In this document: piece by piece, positions 26,890-36,464 of the stretch
Layout: the number at the start of each line of letters is the position of its first letter
How positions within the stretch are numbered: the first letter of the stretch is position 1
Origin: Endozoicomonas montiporae CL-33
Lineage (GTDB): Bacteria > Pseudomonadota > Gammaproteobacteria > Pseudomonadales > Endozoicomonadaceae
DNA: 64,000 nucleotides
Direction: 5' to 3'
Assembly: GCF_001583435.1 (NCBI RefSeq)
Contig: NZ_CP013251.1
Location: 4,229,215 to 4,293,214, forward strand
The notes under the pieces: model-generated
Told to the model about the DNA's origin: nothing
The model's input: only the letters and a program-made list of their open reading frames with translations
Database searches by the model: none
Made by a program: the position numbers and the translations under genes

Positions 26890-27120
26890 AAGAGTTACCA
26901 GCCTTATCTAAAAAAACAAATTAAATGAATGGGGGCGGATTATAAGGACTGCAAGACAATAATTCACCTGATTTAAACCGTTCCCGAACGCTGCAGAAAG
27001 CACTCCAAAGCCGGTCATTTACGGCTCTCCACCTACTCAAATCGGCTAAAAACCAAAATTTGTACTAGTCTTCTGCTGCAATATTCTATTTCCAGTTTGT
27101 TATGAGTGACGAGATTTTCA

Positions 27121-28134
27121 ATGCCTGACAAGAATAAAACCGTGGCGGTTGTCTGCGGCGGCCCCTCCCCGGAAGCCGACGTTTCCCGCATCGCTGCTAA
27201 TCGACTGACGCCGTCACTGAGCAAACACTACGGTAAAGTCGTTAAGCTGGAGCTGGACAAACAGCTGCCTGAACAATTAGTCAGGCACGAAGTCGATGTG
27301 GTCTTTCCAGCCACTTATGGCCCACAGGGAGAGGATGGCTGTCTTCAGGGCTTACTGGAAGTGATGGGCATCCCCTACATTGGCTCTCGTCCACAGGCCA
27401 GCGCCAATGCCCTGAACAAAGTCACAACCAAACGACTTCTCAGCCATCTGGGCATGCCACTGGCGAAAGATCTGGTGATTCGCGCTTCGGATAATCTTGA
27501 AAGAAACACTAATAACTGTCTTGAACAGTTAGGCGAGAAAGTCATCATCAAACCCTTCTCGCAAGGCTCCGGTATCGGTATTCAGTTTGCCGAAGGATAC
27601 GACCAGCTAAAAGCCTGCCTTCAGGAAAGCTTTAAAAAAGACAACGAGTTACTCATCGAAGAATTTATTGTCGGCAGGGAAATTACGGCTGGCGTCCTTG
27701 AATTAGAAGCCACACAGGTTCTTCCTGTCATTGAGATAACCACCTGTGATGGTGCCTGGTACAGCTATGAGTACCGCTACAACCCGGGCATGAGTGACCA
27801 TATTATCCCCGCGCCTCTGCCACCTGAACAATATCAGCGCGTACAGGAGCTAACCCTGCTGGCTCACACCGGGCTGGGTTGTCGGGATATCAGCCGTTCC
27901 GATTTTATTGTGCCATCGTCCGGTGAGCCGGTTCTGGCAGAGCTGAACAACCTGCCCGGCATGACACCGACCAGCCTGTTCCCTGACAGCGCCCGACATG
28001 CGGGCATTGAATTTGACGATCTGGTCTGCCGCCTGATTGATCATGCGTTGACGCGACATGAACAAAAAACGGAGCCAGATTACTGTTCGGGCTATTGGGA
28101 ACTGCCTGAACTGGAACTGTCCAAGTCTTCCTGA
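27121..28134 (+). CDS. D-alanine-D-alanine ligase-like ATP-grasp protein
   Basis: The 337-residue product starts at ATG 27121 (a GTG at 27106 is in frame). It follows the Ddl plan: VAVVCGGPSPEADVSRIAA at the N-terminus, FPATYGPQGEDGCLQGLLEVMGIPYIGS, then the ATP-grasp signals VIIKPFSQGSGIGI and NNLPGMTPTSLFP near the C-terminus, with metal-binding acidic residues around DFIV and ELNNLPG. Classical Ddl makes D-Ala-D-Ala for peptidoglycan. This gene is outside the mur cluster and sits between ychF and pth, so it may be a second ligase with another dipeptide substrate. The LPGMT motif supports function. Confidence 0.85.
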   Translation: MPDKNKTVAVVCGGPSPEADVSRIAANRLTPSLSKHYGKVVKLELDKQLPEQLVRHEVDVVFPATYGPQGEDGCLQGLLEVMGIPYIGSRPQASANALNKVTTKRLLSHLGMPLAKDLVIRASDNLERNTNNCLEQLGEKVIIKPFSQGSGIGIQFAEGYDQLKACLQESFKKDNELLIEEFIVGREITAGVLELEATQVLPVIEITTCDGAWYSYEYRYNPGMSDHIIPAPLPPEQYQRVQELTLLAHTGLGCRDISRSDFIVPSSGEPVLAELNNLPGMTPTSLFPDSARHAGIEFDDLVCRLIDHALTRHEQKTEPDYCSGYWELPELELSKSS

Positions 28135-28159
28135 AGCTATTATGTCAATCGCAGTTATT

Positions 28160-28190
28160 AAGGGCTGAAGGCTACAAACCCTCAGCCTTT
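28160..28190. terminator. Hairpin between the ligase gene and pth
   Basis: A 12-bp stem with one mismatch and one G-U pair (AAGGGCTGAAGG / CCCTCAGCCTTT) overlaps the pth stop codon. It probably acts on both strands. Confidence 0.6.
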
Positions 28191-28781
28191 AAAAGTGTGC
28201 AACTCCTGAACCGCCTTCTGGCGAGCACCGTTAACCACTTCAGCAGTCACCCGTACAGCTTCATCGACGACGGCATCAATACTCTGACGATCCGCAACCG
28301 ATGGCTTGTTCAGCACGTAGTTCACCACTTCCTTGCTATTTCCCGGATGACCTATCCCCAGCCGCAGACGCAGGAAGTCTTTGTTATTACCTAATGAAGC
28401 AATAATGTCGCGCAGCCCATTGTGACCACCATGACCGCCACCCTGCTTCAATCGCCCAACCCCCGGCGGCAAATCAAGCTCATCGTGTGCCACCAGAATA
28501 GATTGCGGTGGAATCTTATAAAATGTCGCCAGGGCGCCGACAGCCTGACCGCTGCGATTCATAAACGTTGTCGGGTTTAATAGGCGGACATCCTGACCAT
28601 TAATGCTCACACGCGCGGCGTGACCAAAAAACTTCTTTTCCGGCTGCAGAACGGCACCATATGCTCTGGCCAGCTCTTCCACAAACCAGAAGCCGGCATT
28701 ATGGCGGGTGTCATCATACTGAGCGCCCGGGTTCCCCAAGCCCACAATCAGCTGTATGGCGTTTTCTGACGGTTTAGCCAT
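28182..28781 (-). CDS. pth: Peptidyl-tRNA hydrolase
   Basis: The 199-residue product shows [26 protein letters not shown] with the catalytic His (in TRHN), the substrate-binding [12 protein letters not shown] and the Asp of HDELDLPPG, then [11 protein letters not shown]. It releases peptides from peptidyl-tRNA that drops off ribosomes. It follows rplY on the same strand with a terminator between, as in Pseudomonas. Confidence 0.97.
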   Translation of the reverse strand: MAKPSENAIQLIVGLGNPGAQYDDTRHNAGFWFVEELARAYGAVLQPEKKFFGHAARVSINGQDVRLLNPTTFMNRSGQAVGALATFYKIPPQSILVAHDELDLPPGVGRLKQGGGHGGHNGLRDIIASLGNNKDFLRLRLGIGHPGNSKEVVNYVLNKPSVADRQSIDAVVDEAVRVTAEVVNGARQKAVQELHTFKG

Positions 28782-28833
28782 AGTCGAAACAAGCTCCTGA
28801 TCGGTATTTTAAAATCGTATAAATTCTACACAT

Positions 28834-28875
28834 AAAAAAACAGCCTTCATCACTTAAAGCAATGAAAGCTGTTTT
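28834..28875 (-). terminator. Rho-independent terminator after rplY
   Basis: On the minus strand AAAACAGCTTTCAT pairs with ATGAAGGCTGTTTT (one G-U pair), followed by a T-run. It separates rplY from pth. Confidence 0.75.
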
Positions 28876-28931
28876 CGACAGCCCCGGACTTACCCAGAGC
28901 TGCTACTACTGGCAACAGTAAGAACTAAGTC

Positions 28932-29558
28932 TTACTCTTCGCCAGCTTCTTCTTCAGAAGCTTCGTCTTCTTCAGCAGCGCCGCGAGTCTTCTGCACGCT
29001 GGCTACGTCCAGATCGTGGCCTTCGCCCTGCAGCAGAGCAACCAGCTGAACGCCTTCTGGCAGAGTCAGGTCAGACAGGTGTACGTGACCACCCAGCTCA
29101 ACTGCAGCCATGTCTACTTCGATGAACTCTGGCAGGTCAGCAGGCAGACACTTAACTTCAACTTCAACGCGAGCGTGGTTGATAGCGCCACCAGCCTTAA
29201 CACCAACACAGGAATCTTCGTTGATGAAGTGCAGAGGTACGTGAGTGGTTACAGCGTGAGTAGCGTCTACGCGCAGGAAGTCCATGTGCATAGCGTATTC
29301 TTTCGCAGGGTGACGCTGAACGTCTTTCAGGATAACCTGCTGGTCAGTACCTTCGATGTCCAGAGTAACGATCTGGGAGTAGAAGGACTCAGCTTCCAGA
29401 GCTTTACGAACTGCTTTACCCTGCAGAGTTACCTGCATTGGCTCAGCTTCGCCACCGTAGATGATGGCAGGTACTTTATCTTCGTGACGCAGGCGGCGGC
29501 TCGCACCTTTCCCCACATCTTTACGCGCAACAGCGCTCAGAATGATAGCTTCAGACAT
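28932..29558 (-). CDS. rplY: 50S ribosomal protein L25 (CTC-type, with C-terminal extension)
   Basis: The 208-residue product has the L25 N-terminal domain that binds 5S rRNA (RKDVGKGASRRLRHEDKVPAIIYGG) plus the longer CTC-type beta-domain and a very acidic tail (EEDEASEEEAGEE). It lies between prs and pth in the conserved order. Codon use is biased, as expected for a highly expressed gene. Confidence 0.96.
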   Translation of the reverse strand: MSEAIILSAVARKDVGKGASRRLRHEDKVPAIIYGGEAEPMQVTLQGKAVRKALEAESFYSQIVTLDIEGTDQQVILKDVQRHPAKEYAMHMDFLRVDATHAVTTHVPLHFINEDSCVGVKAGGAINHARVEVEVKCLPADLPEFIEVDMAAVELGGHVHLSDLTLPEGVQLVALLQGEGHDLDVASVQKTRGAAEEDEASEEEAGEE

Positions 29559-29664
29559 TTTCTTTCTCCAGAATGCCGCCCTTCCACATCAATCTTGCGA
29601 CCAGACTATGGGAGTTTAAAAGCGGCTGATATAAAGGCGACGTATCATACCTGCAACCCGAAAC

Positions 29665-29704
29665 AAAAAAAAGCGCAGTGACCGAAATCACTACGCCTTT
29701 TTTT
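29665..29704 (-). terminator. Rho-independent terminator after prs
   Basis: On the minus strand AAAGGCGTAGTGA and TCACTGCGCTTT pair around the tetraloop-containing TTTCGG, followed by a long T-run. A run of A on the other side makes it near-symmetric. Confidence 0.8.
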
Positions 29705-29763
29705 CCGACCTGTATCAGTAAACTATCTTAATGAAACCACCAGTCTTGCTGAAAACAGCAATT

Positions 29764-30705
29764 TTACTGGAACATGGCACTGATGGATTCTGCATTGCTG
29801 ATTCTGCGCACAGATTCAGCCAGCAGCGGGGACATATCCAGCTGACGGATACGACCCAGAGCCTGAGCAGCCGGGCTCAGAGGGATGGTGTTAGTCACCA
29901 CCAGCTCGTCCAGCTGGGAGTTAGCCACGTTTTCCAGTGCGCGACCGGACAGAACCGGGTGCGTGCAGTAAGCGATAACCTTGGTAGCACCCTTCTCTTT
30001 CAGGGCAGCGGCTGCAGCACACAGGGTACCGGCTGTATCGACCATATCGTCTACCAGCACACAGGTACGGCCGGAAACATCACCAATGATGTTCATGACT
30101 TCGGATTTGTTCGCTTCAGGGCGACGCTTGTCGATAATCGCCAGTTCGGTGTTCAGGCGCTTGGCTACCGCACGGGCACGTACTACACCGCCGTGGTCAG
30201 GAGACACCACCATCAGATTTTCGTGACCCTGACGCTCCATGTCGTCCAGCAGAATCGGGGAACCGTAGATATTGTCTACCGGAATGTCGAAGAAACCCTG
30301 AATCTGGTCAGCGTGCAGGTCTACCGTCAGAACCCGGTCTACACCCACGCTGGCAATCATGTCAGCAACGACCTTGGCACTGATAGGCACACGACTGGAA
30401 CGAGGACGGCGATCCTGACGGGCGTAGCCAAAGTATGGCAGCACCGCAGTGATTCGAACCGCAGAAGAACGGCGCATGGCATCGGCCATCACCAGCAATT
30501 CCATCAGGTTATCGTTGGTAGGGGCACAGGTGGACTGAATAATAAAAACGTCCCTGCCTCGCACATTTTCCTGAATTTCAACAGCAATCTCGCCGTCGCT
30601 AAAGCGGCCTACATAAGCCTTGCCTAAAGGAATGTGCAGGTGATTAACAACCTTGTGGACCAGCTCTGGGTTTGAGTTGCCGGCAAACACCATCATTTTC
30701 GACAC
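29764..30705 (-). CDS. prs: Ribose-phosphate pyrophosphokinase (PRPP synthetase)
   Basis: The 313-residue product starts at GTG 30705 with AAGG upstream. It shows the class I features: [24 protein letters not shown], the flexible-loop [18 protein letters not shown], the pyrophosphate site [13 protein letters not shown] and the PRPP-binding [13 protein letters not shown]. It makes PRPP from ribose 5-phosphate and ATP for nucleotide, His, Trp and NAD synthesis. The conserved neighbour order tRNA-Gln / ispE / lolB upstream matches Pseudomonas. Confidence 0.98.
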   Translation of the reverse strand: MSKMMVFAGNSNPELVHKVVNHLHIPLGKAYVGRFSDGEIAVEIQENVRGRDVFIIQSTCAPTNDNLMELLVMADAMRRSSAVRITAVLPYFGYARQDRRPRSSRVPISAKVVADMIASVGVDRVLTVDLHADQIQGFFDIPVDNIYGSPILLDDMERQGHENLMVVSPDHGGVVRARAVAKRLNTELAIIDKRRPEANKSEVMNIIGDVSGRTCVLVDDMVDTAGTLCAAAAALKEKGATKVIAYCTHPVLSGRALENVANSQLDELVVTNTIPLSPAAQALGRIRQLDMSPLLAESVRRISNAESISAMFQ

Positions 30706-30810
30706 GGGTAAGTACCTTGTTCTCGACGTGGGTGTAGGAGGATGATTCTTTGTGTGCGATGTTCGCAGCAGTAAGGACTGCCACTAGCAGGAAGAGAAGG
30801 TTCAGCAAAA

Positions 30811-30885
30811 TGGCTGGGGTAGCAGGATTCGAACCTGCGCATGACGGGATCAAAACCCGTTGCCTTACCGCTTGGCGATACCCCA
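30811..30885 (-). tRNA. tRNA-Gln (UUG), copy 4
   Basis: It is identical to the three Gln genes of the array at 17.9-18.6 kb, with UUG anticodon and encoded CCA. It lies between ispE and prs, a location conserved in Pseudomonas, so this is probably the ancestral copy. Confidence 0.97.
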
Positions 30886-30937
30886 GTAGCTTTGGAGGCT
30901 ACAAATTCGTTTGCAATGAATGCTGTAGCTGTGGAAA

Positions 30938-31861
30938 TCATGTCGTACATGCTTCGAGCTGATGCACTGCTTGCAGGTTCTGCAATGTGCGGTGTAGCGG
31001 AGATGTATTCACGCCACGGGCAACAAATGATACTACTTCTGAACCAGTGTCAGAGCTTATCGTCGCCTGAGCCGCTTCCGCTTGTTCGCGACTGGCAAAC
31101 GGCGCAAATACGCATGCACCCGATCCGCTCATCATAGCCTGCCCTATGCTCGAATTTCCGGCATTATCCAACAGCTGTATGCAAGTTTCAACTTCAGGAT
31201 AAAGTCGCCGAACCAACGGCTCAAAATCATTATGCAGCAGATTATGACGCCTCTGTTCTTCGTACGTTTCCAACGCGGCGCACACTTTAATAGCCGGTGT
31301 ATCTCTTGTCAATTCCCTGTGGGCGTACATCTTTACGGTATTTACATGACAATCAGGCACTAATACCAAGTACCAGCACTCGGGCGGACAGGCAGGTGTC
31401 AGAACCTCTCCTACCCCTTCGGCAAATGCAGCAAAGCCCCGTACAAATACAGGAACATCAGCACCCAGTTTGAGACCCAGTTCTGCCAACTGCATTTCTG
31501 ACAATTGCAAATTCCAGAGTTCATTCAAACCCAGCAACGTCGTTGCAGCATCCGAGCTGCCACCACCAACACCACCGCCCATAGGCAGGCGTTTGTTCAG
31601 GCGAATACGGGCACCCTGCTTTGTTCCCGTTTCTTTCTGCAGCAAACGCGCCGCTTTAAGAACCAGATTGTCGTCATTCACCAGCTCAGGCAGGTTGCAT
31701 TCAAGCGCCAGAGAATCCTGCAGGGAAAAACCCAGCTCATCGCCATAATCCAGAAACTGAAACAGCGTTTGCAAGGCATGATAACCATCAGGACGACGTC
31801 CGGTGATATGAAGAAACAGATTAAGCTTGGCAGGCGCTGGTAACACCAGTTCAGACTTCAT
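30938..31861 (-). CDS. ispE: 4-diphosphocytidyl-2-C-methyl-D-erythritol kinase
   Basis: ATG 31861 is preferred over an in-frame TTG at 31870. The 307-residue GHMP kinase opens with LPAPAKLNLFLHITGRRPDGYHALQTLFQFLDY, contains the ATP-binding loop PMGGGVGGGSSDAATTLLGLN and the C-terminal MSGSGACVFAPF. It phosphorylates CDP-methylerythritol in the MEP route to isoprenoids. The order lolB-ispE-tRNA-prs is the gammaproteobacterial norm. Confidence 0.97.
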   Translation of the reverse strand: MKSELVLPAPAKLNLFLHITGRRPDGYHALQTLFQFLDYGDELGFSLQDSLALECNLPELVNDDNLVLKAARLLQKETGTKQGARIRLNKRLPMGGGVGGGSSDAATTLLGLNELWNLQLSEMQLAELGLKLGADVPVFVRGFAAFAEGVGEVLTPACPPECWYLVLVPDCHVNTVKMYAHRELTRDTPAIKVCAALETYEEQRRHNLLHNDFEPLVRRLYPEVETCIQLLDNAGNSSIGQAMMSGSGACVFAPFASREQAEAAQATISSDTGSEVVSFVARGVNTSPLHRTLQNLQAVHQLEACTT

Positions 31862-31893
31862 GGCTTGCAACCGTAACCGTTAAAAGATAAATG

Positions 31894-32502
31894 TTATTTA
31901 AGCTGCCAGCGTCTGGCAACCAGTGTTAATTGAATGTCGTCTTTTATCACTCTGATGCGTCCCGGCAAAGACACAGGAGACTGGCTCTGGTATTCCAGAT
32001 AATCAATGGTCCAGCCTGCCTGCTGCAAGTGCGATAGCTGTCCCTGATTGTCCAGCTGCATAGACGTTTGCTGAATATCCGGCACCGGCATTCCCTGAAC
32101 CCAGAATCGAAGATAACTCACCGGCAATTGCCACCCTGTCAGATCATACAAGAGCGACTCGGGTGTGCTTCCCTGATAACGCTTGCCGTCCGCCTCCACC
32201 AGAATGCCCAGTTCACTGCTCTCAATCTTTGCCAGTGATTGCCCCAGCGGGCCATCCAGATAGACCGTAAAGCTCTGCTGATTCTGTAACCATTCCACGG
32301 ACATGGAGCCAGACTGACCGGGTACTCGCAGCCCCAGCCTGCCCACCAGCTGCCAGTGATCCATACGCTGCAGTTCTTTGTAACGGGTTTCCCAGAGCGT
32401 CTGCCGAAGTTCAAGGGGCAGGTCAGGTTCTTTAGGTGCCGTTGCACAGCCGCTGATCATGATGACCAGCAGCAGCACGGGCAAAGCAAATAGATTTCGC
32501 AT
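31894..32502 (-). CDS. lolB: Outer-membrane lipoprotein LolB
   Basis: The 202-residue product has a lipoprotein signal (MRNLFALPVLLLVIMISGCAT, lipidated Cys19). The mature part includes QRMDHWQLVGRLGLRVPGQSGSMSVEWLQNQ and ends with LTLVARRW. LolB receives lipoproteins from LolA and inserts them into the outer membrane. Its position between ispE and a TPR lipoprotein gene supports the call. Confidence 0.94.
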   Translation of the reverse strand: MRNLFALPVLLLVIMISGCATAPKEPDLPLELRQTLWETRYKELQRMDHWQLVGRLGLRVPGQSGSMSVEWLQNQQSFTVYLDGPLGQSLAKIESSELGILVEADGKRYQGSTPESLLYDLTGWQLPVSYLRFWVQGMPVPDIQQTSMQLDNQGQLSHLQQAGWTIDYLEYQSQSPVSLPGRIRVIKDDIQLTLVARRWQLK

Positions 32503-32547
32503 GACAGGTTAAGGTACACCTTTAAATGACGGGTTATTATCGACCAG

Positions 32548-34356
32548 TCATGGCTTGGAAACCACCGGAGCAGAAGCAGCTTTACCGTTCCCTTGCGATT
32601 TTGCCTGCTTTTCCAGCCTTTCCCTGGTTGTCCTGAGAATCTCGCTCTCAGGCTTTTGCTTCAGTGCCTTGTCCCACAGAGCAATGGCTTCCTCTTTACG
32701 CCCCATCATCCACAACACTTCCCCAAGGTGCGCGGCCACTTCGTGATCAGGAAATCGCTCATAAGCCTGTTGCAGATATTTCAAAGCACCTTCAAGGTTA
32801 CCCAGCCGGTACTGAATCCAGCCCATGCTGTCCATAATGGCAGGGTCTTCGTTATCCAGTGCATACGCCTTTTCAATCAGTTCCAAGGCCTCTTTGTGAC
32901 GGTCGGTTCGATCGGCCAGCGTATAACCCAGGGCATTCAGTGCTGCCGCATTTTCAGGCTGAAGCTTGATAATGGCACGCAAGTCTTTTTCCAGAGCATC
33001 CAGTTTACCCAGCTTTTCCTGCACCATGGCCCGGGCATAAAGCAGGTTGATACTCTCCGGGTGACGCAACACTGCCGCATCAAACACGTCCAGAGCTTCA
33101 TTGTATTTCGCTTCCCCAACCAGTATTTCCGTTTCCAGCATATACAGTTGCACGGCATGAACCGGATAACGATTACGAGCTTCATCCAGATGTTTTCTGG
33201 CTTCTTTCAAACGCCCACGGGATAACATCAACTGCACCAGCGCCACCTGGGCACGCATAAATTCCTTACCCGGAGGCACATTGCGGAAGTACGCTTCGGC
33301 TTCCTTCAAATGCCCTTTTTTCTCACTGATACGACCAAGGTAGTAGCTGGCAGTCCCTTTGCGCTGCCCCAGTTTCAGCAACCGGTTAAAGTACGTTTCT
33401 GCCCGGTCCAGCATATCGTTTTCAAGAGCAATCAACGCGAGGGACATGAGGATTTCAACATCGTGTGGCGACTGCTTCAGCAATTCTTCAAATTGTACCC
33501 GGGCTTCATCCAGCTTGTTCAGGTGAACCAGAACACGCGCATAGAGCAATCTAAGGCGAGGACGGTCCGGATGTTTATCAACAGCGTCCGCCAGCATCTT
33601 CTCGGCTTCATCGCCCCGACCCAGTTTATTGAGAATGCGCCCTTTCAGTATCAGCGCTTTCACATACTCAGGATCACGCTGAAGTAACTGATCCGCCAGT
33701 TGCATGGCTTCTTCGTTACGACCTGCCTGCTGCAACAAAATAGCTTTTCCTAACTTCAGCGAACGATGATCGGGGTACTCTTTCAATATGACATCGAAAG
33801 TTTGTAACAGCCGGTCGCGGTCTTCTTCCGACAGCTCTGCTGCACTGGACGCCAGAAAATCAAAATTGGCTTCACCCTGTAAATCCAGCGCTTTTCGCAT
33901 CTGGTCAACAGCGCGATCCAGTTGTCCGTCCCTGACCAGTTCTATGGCACTGGCCTGCAGAGCTCTGGCGTCATCCGGTGCCAACTCTGCCCATAACAGG
34001 GCAGCATCTAAAGAAGCCTGCCGGGCACCAATAAACATACTGATCTGGTAGGCTCGTTCAGCCACACCGATGTCGCGGGTTTTGTGCGCCTGTTTCAGAT
34101 AATTACCCAGAGCCAGATCGTAGCGTTTGCGCTGCCCGCCCAGTTCGGCAACCAGCAGATCATAAACGGTTTCAGGTTCGAATGAGCGTACCGGCTCCTG
34201 CTCGACTTCAATGGTGATATTGTCAGTCACCGGCGCTCCGGCACCCTGTTCTGACTGAATTCCCTGTGTGGCAACACACCCCCCCAGAGCAGCCAGGCCC
34301 AGAGAGAACACCGACACTCTGGCCAGCAATAAGGAGAAACTTTTGAGTTCCTTCAT
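32548..34356 (-). CDS. TPR-repeat lipoprotein (PA4667 type)
   Basis: ATG 34356 gives a lipoprotein signal with LGGC (Cys near residue 27); an upstream ATG at 34377 adds seven residues. The 602-residue product is made of about ten to twelve tetratricopeptide repeats, for example FEELLKQSPHDVEILMSLALIALE and YAKALKY-like blocks ending in AYERFPDHEVAAHLGEVLWMMG. It corresponds by position and architecture to the Pseudomonas gene between lolB and hemA. It is thought to be an outer-membrane scaffold, but the function of the family is poorly defined. Confidence 0.88.
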   Translation of the reverse strand: MKELKSFSLLLARVSVFSLGLAALGGCVATQGIQSEQGAGAPVTDNITIEVEQEPVRSFEPETVYDLLVAELGGQRKRYDLALGNYLKQAHKTRDIGVAERAYQISMFIGARQASLDAALLWAELAPDDARALQASAIELVRDGQLDRAVDQMRKALDLQGEANFDFLASSAAELSEEDRDRLLQTFDVILKEYPDHRSLKLGKAILLQQAGRNEEAMQLADQLLQRDPEYVKALILKGRILNKLGRGDEAEKMLADAVDKHPDRPRLRLLYARVLVHLNKLDEARVQFEELLKQSPHDVEILMSLALIALENDMLDRAETYFNRLLKLGQRKGTASYYLGRISEKKGHLKEAEAYFRNVPPGKEFMRAQVALVQLMLSRGRLKEARKHLDEARNRYPVHAVQLYMLETEILVGEAKYNEALDVFDAAVLRHPESINLLYARAMVQEKLGKLDALEKDLRAIIKLQPENAAALNALGYTLADRTDRHKEALELIEKAYALDNEDPAIMDSMGWIQYRLGNLEGALKYLQQAYERFPDHEVAAHLGEVLWMMGRKEEAIALWDKALKQKPESEILRTTRERLEKQAKSQGNGKAASAPVVSKP

Positions 34357-34670
34357 GAATGGTATGCCTTTACCCAATTGGAATGAATGTCCACCCGCTC
34401 ATCATGACACACCCCGAAGTACTTAGACACAGAGTTTGCAGTTGCAGGCGTTCCATAGGAGAATTGATCGGCCGAAAGGCCATACGTTACACATTGAAGG
34501 TGTGATTTATAACAAGCGTTATCAAAAGGGTTATGACAACAGCTATAACAACAACCATCAGGTTGTCTTAACCAGAACCTTCATATTGTGCAGGATGGTC
34601 ATCATTCGTCCCGACAGCGATGAATAATAGCAGTATCGATAAAAGCAGCATGTCGAGAATCAGGAGTCCA
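34357..34670. other. Divergent intergenic region before hemA
   Basis: The 314 bases separate the minus-strand TPR gene from hemA. A small hairpin GGCC-GAAA-GGCC lies near 34469-34480. No promoter clearly stands out. A longer hemA frame from 34620 is in the last 50 bases. Confidence 0.35.
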
Positions 34671-35927
34671 ATGGGGTACCTAACAGCCGGAATCAACCAT
34701 AAAACCGCCCCCGTCTCACTCAGGGAGCAGGTTGCCTTCGCCCCGGAGCAACTGCCTGAAGCACTGCACGATGCCTGTCGCTTTCTGAACACCAGGGAAG
34801 TGGCCATCCTCTCCACCTGCAACCGCACCGAACTTTATCTGGGCAGCCAGGTTAACCAGCAGCTCGCCCTTGACTGGCTCACCCAATACCACAACCTTGA
34901 CCACCAGTTGCTTCAGGATCACAGCTACATTTACAAAAACGAATTAGCAGTACGCCATATTATGCGGGTAGCCTGCGGACTGGACTCCATGGTACTGGGT
35001 GAACCGCAAATTCTCGGACAACTGAAAAGTGCTTTTGCCACGGCACAGGAAGCAGGCACTGCCGGTTCTTATCTGTCCCGACTGTTCCAGTTCAGTTTTA
35101 CCAAAGCAAAGCAGGTTAGAACCGAAACCGCCATTGGCCGTCAGCCGGTTTCTGTTGCTTATGCCGCCACCACACTGGCTAAACAGATTTTCTCGGATCT
35201 GAGCCAGAATACCGCCCTGTTGATTGGTGCCGGAGAAACCATTGAGCTGGTCGCCAAACATCTTCATCAGCAAGGCGTTCGCGACATTCTTGTGGTTAAT
35301 CGAACCATGAGCCGAGCCCGCATGCTGTCGGATCAGTTTGGCGGACGCAGTGCGCTGTTGTCGGACATTCCCCATGTTTTGCCTCAGGCCGATATTGTGA
35401 TTTCTTCCACCGCCAGCCCGGTTCCGGTTCTCGGCAAAGGTGTGGTTGAACGCGCCCTGAAACAGCGCAAACACCGCCCTATGTTCATGGTCGATATCGC
35501 CGTTCCCAGAGACATTGAGCAGGAAGTCGGCGAGCTGGCAGATATTTACCTGTATACCGTGGACGACTTGCAGGATGTGATCGAAGACAACATGCAGCAG
35601 CGTCAGGAAGCCGCTTACGAAGCAGAACATATTGTGGAAACCGGCGCCGACGAGTTTATGGCACAACTGCGGTCGCTGGACGCCGTCTCGTTGTTGCGCG
35701 CCTACCGTCTGCAAACGGAAAACATCAGAGACATAGAACTGGAAAGAGCCATTGTCATGCTGGGAAACGGCACACCCGCAGAGCAAGTACTGACGCAGTT
35801 TGCCAGAACCCTGACCAACAAACTGATGCACACACCCAGTGTCCAGCTAAAAAAAGTAGCATCAGAAGGTCTGCAGGATCGTCTTGAGTGGGCCGAGGAA
35901 CTGCTCGGCGTCAATGACAACGACTAA
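34671..35927 (+). CDS. hemA: Glutamyl-tRNA reductase
   Basis: ATG 34671 has AGGAG four bases upstream and yields 418 residues, the length of the E. coli enzyme; the frame extends to 34620. The N-terminus [18 protein letters not shown] and the catalytic [10 protein letters not shown] (Cys of SxCNRxE) are clear, followed by the NADPH domain ([16 protein letters not shown]) and dimerisation helices. It starts tetrapyrrole synthesis. In most gammaproteobacteria prfA follows directly; here prfA lies about 10 kb downstream. Its stop overlaps the convergent nsrR stop by four bases. Confidence 0.97.
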   Translation: MGYLTAGINHKTAPVSLREQVAFAPEQLPEALHDACRFLNTREVAILSTCNRTELYLGSQVNQQLALDWLTQYHNLDHQLLQDHSYIYKNELAVRHIMRVACGLDSMVLGEPQILGQLKSAFATAQEAGTAGSYLSRLFQFSFTKAKQVRTETAIGRQPVSVAYAATTLAKQIFSDLSQNTALLIGAGETIELVAKHLHQQGVRDILVVNRTMSRARMLSDQFGGRSALLSDIPHVLPQADIVISSTASPVPVLGKGVVERALKQRKHRPMFMVDIAVPRDIEQEVGELADIYLYTVDDLQDVIEDNMQQRQEAAYEAEHIVETGADEFMAQLRSLDAVSLLRAYRLQTENIRDIELERAIVMLGNGTPAEQVLTQFARTLTNKLMHTPSVQLKKVASEGLQDRLEWAEELLGVNDND

Positions 35928-36361
35928 CCCCTGTGACTCATAGGTAATAGCTTCAACAACTCTCCCCGGTTATGACACAAATCGGCCAGTGTATAACCAT
36001 TCAGAACCTGTATAAATGCAGCCAGCGCATCAGCCAGAACGCCCCGCAGCCGACACTCGGGCGCCAGACAACACTCCAGCGCCTGACAATCCACCAGCTC
36101 CAGTGTGGACTCCATAACACTCACCACATCAGCCAGATTAATGCGATCTGCAGGCTGGTTAAGGCTAAATCCGCCCCCGTTACCCCGAATCGTTTTCAGG
36201 TAACCTTCCTGCCCCAGCTTTTGAACGATTTTCATGACATGACTGCGGGATAGTCGGTAAACATCGGTCACTTCCTGCACTGAAATCAATCGATCCGGTG
36301 GTTGAAGAGCCGAATAGATAAGCACTCTTAAAGCGTAATCCGTCTGCTTCGTCAGTTTCAT
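35924..36361 (-). CDS. nsrR: Rrf2-family nitric-oxide sensor NsrR
   Basis: ATG 36361 gives 145 residues starting [19 protein letters not shown]. The winged helix ([23 protein letters not shown]) and the cluster-binding cysteines (Cys92, Cys97, Cys98 and Cys103; three are expected as Fe-S ligands) match NsrR. It represses NO-detoxification genes and releases DNA when its Fe-S cluster is nitrosylated. It is divergent from hmp and a palindromic NsrR-type site lies between them. The start is eight codons inside a longer frame (to 36385). Confidence 0.92.
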   Translation of the reverse strand: MKLTKQTDYALRVLIYSALQPPDRLISVQEVTDVYRLSRSHVMKIVQKLGQEGYLKTIRGNGGGFSLNQPADRINLADVVSVMESTLELVDCQALECCLAPECRLRGVLADALAAFIQVLNGYTLADLCHNRGELLKLLPMSHRG

Positions 36362-36412
36362 TAATGTCTCGCCCCAATTTTTCAAGCATTCATGAAAACT
36401 ATAACTACAATT

Positions 36413-36431
36413 GATTCATTTCAAATGAATC
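36413..36431. promoter_or_regulatory. NsrR operator between nsrR and hmp
   Basis: GATTCATTTCAAATGAATC is a perfect 9-1-9 palindrome that matches the E. coli NsrR consensus pattern (ATGCATTT half-sites with A/T-rich centre) and sits 34 bases before the hmp start. It probably controls both genes. Confidence 0.8.
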
Positions 36432-36464
36432 TTTGAAGTAAAAAACGAGACAGGAGTAAATATC

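Noticed and set aside
25816..26928. A 370-residue plus-strand frame opposite ychF
   Set aside because: It is antisense to a universally conserved gene and carries no family motif.
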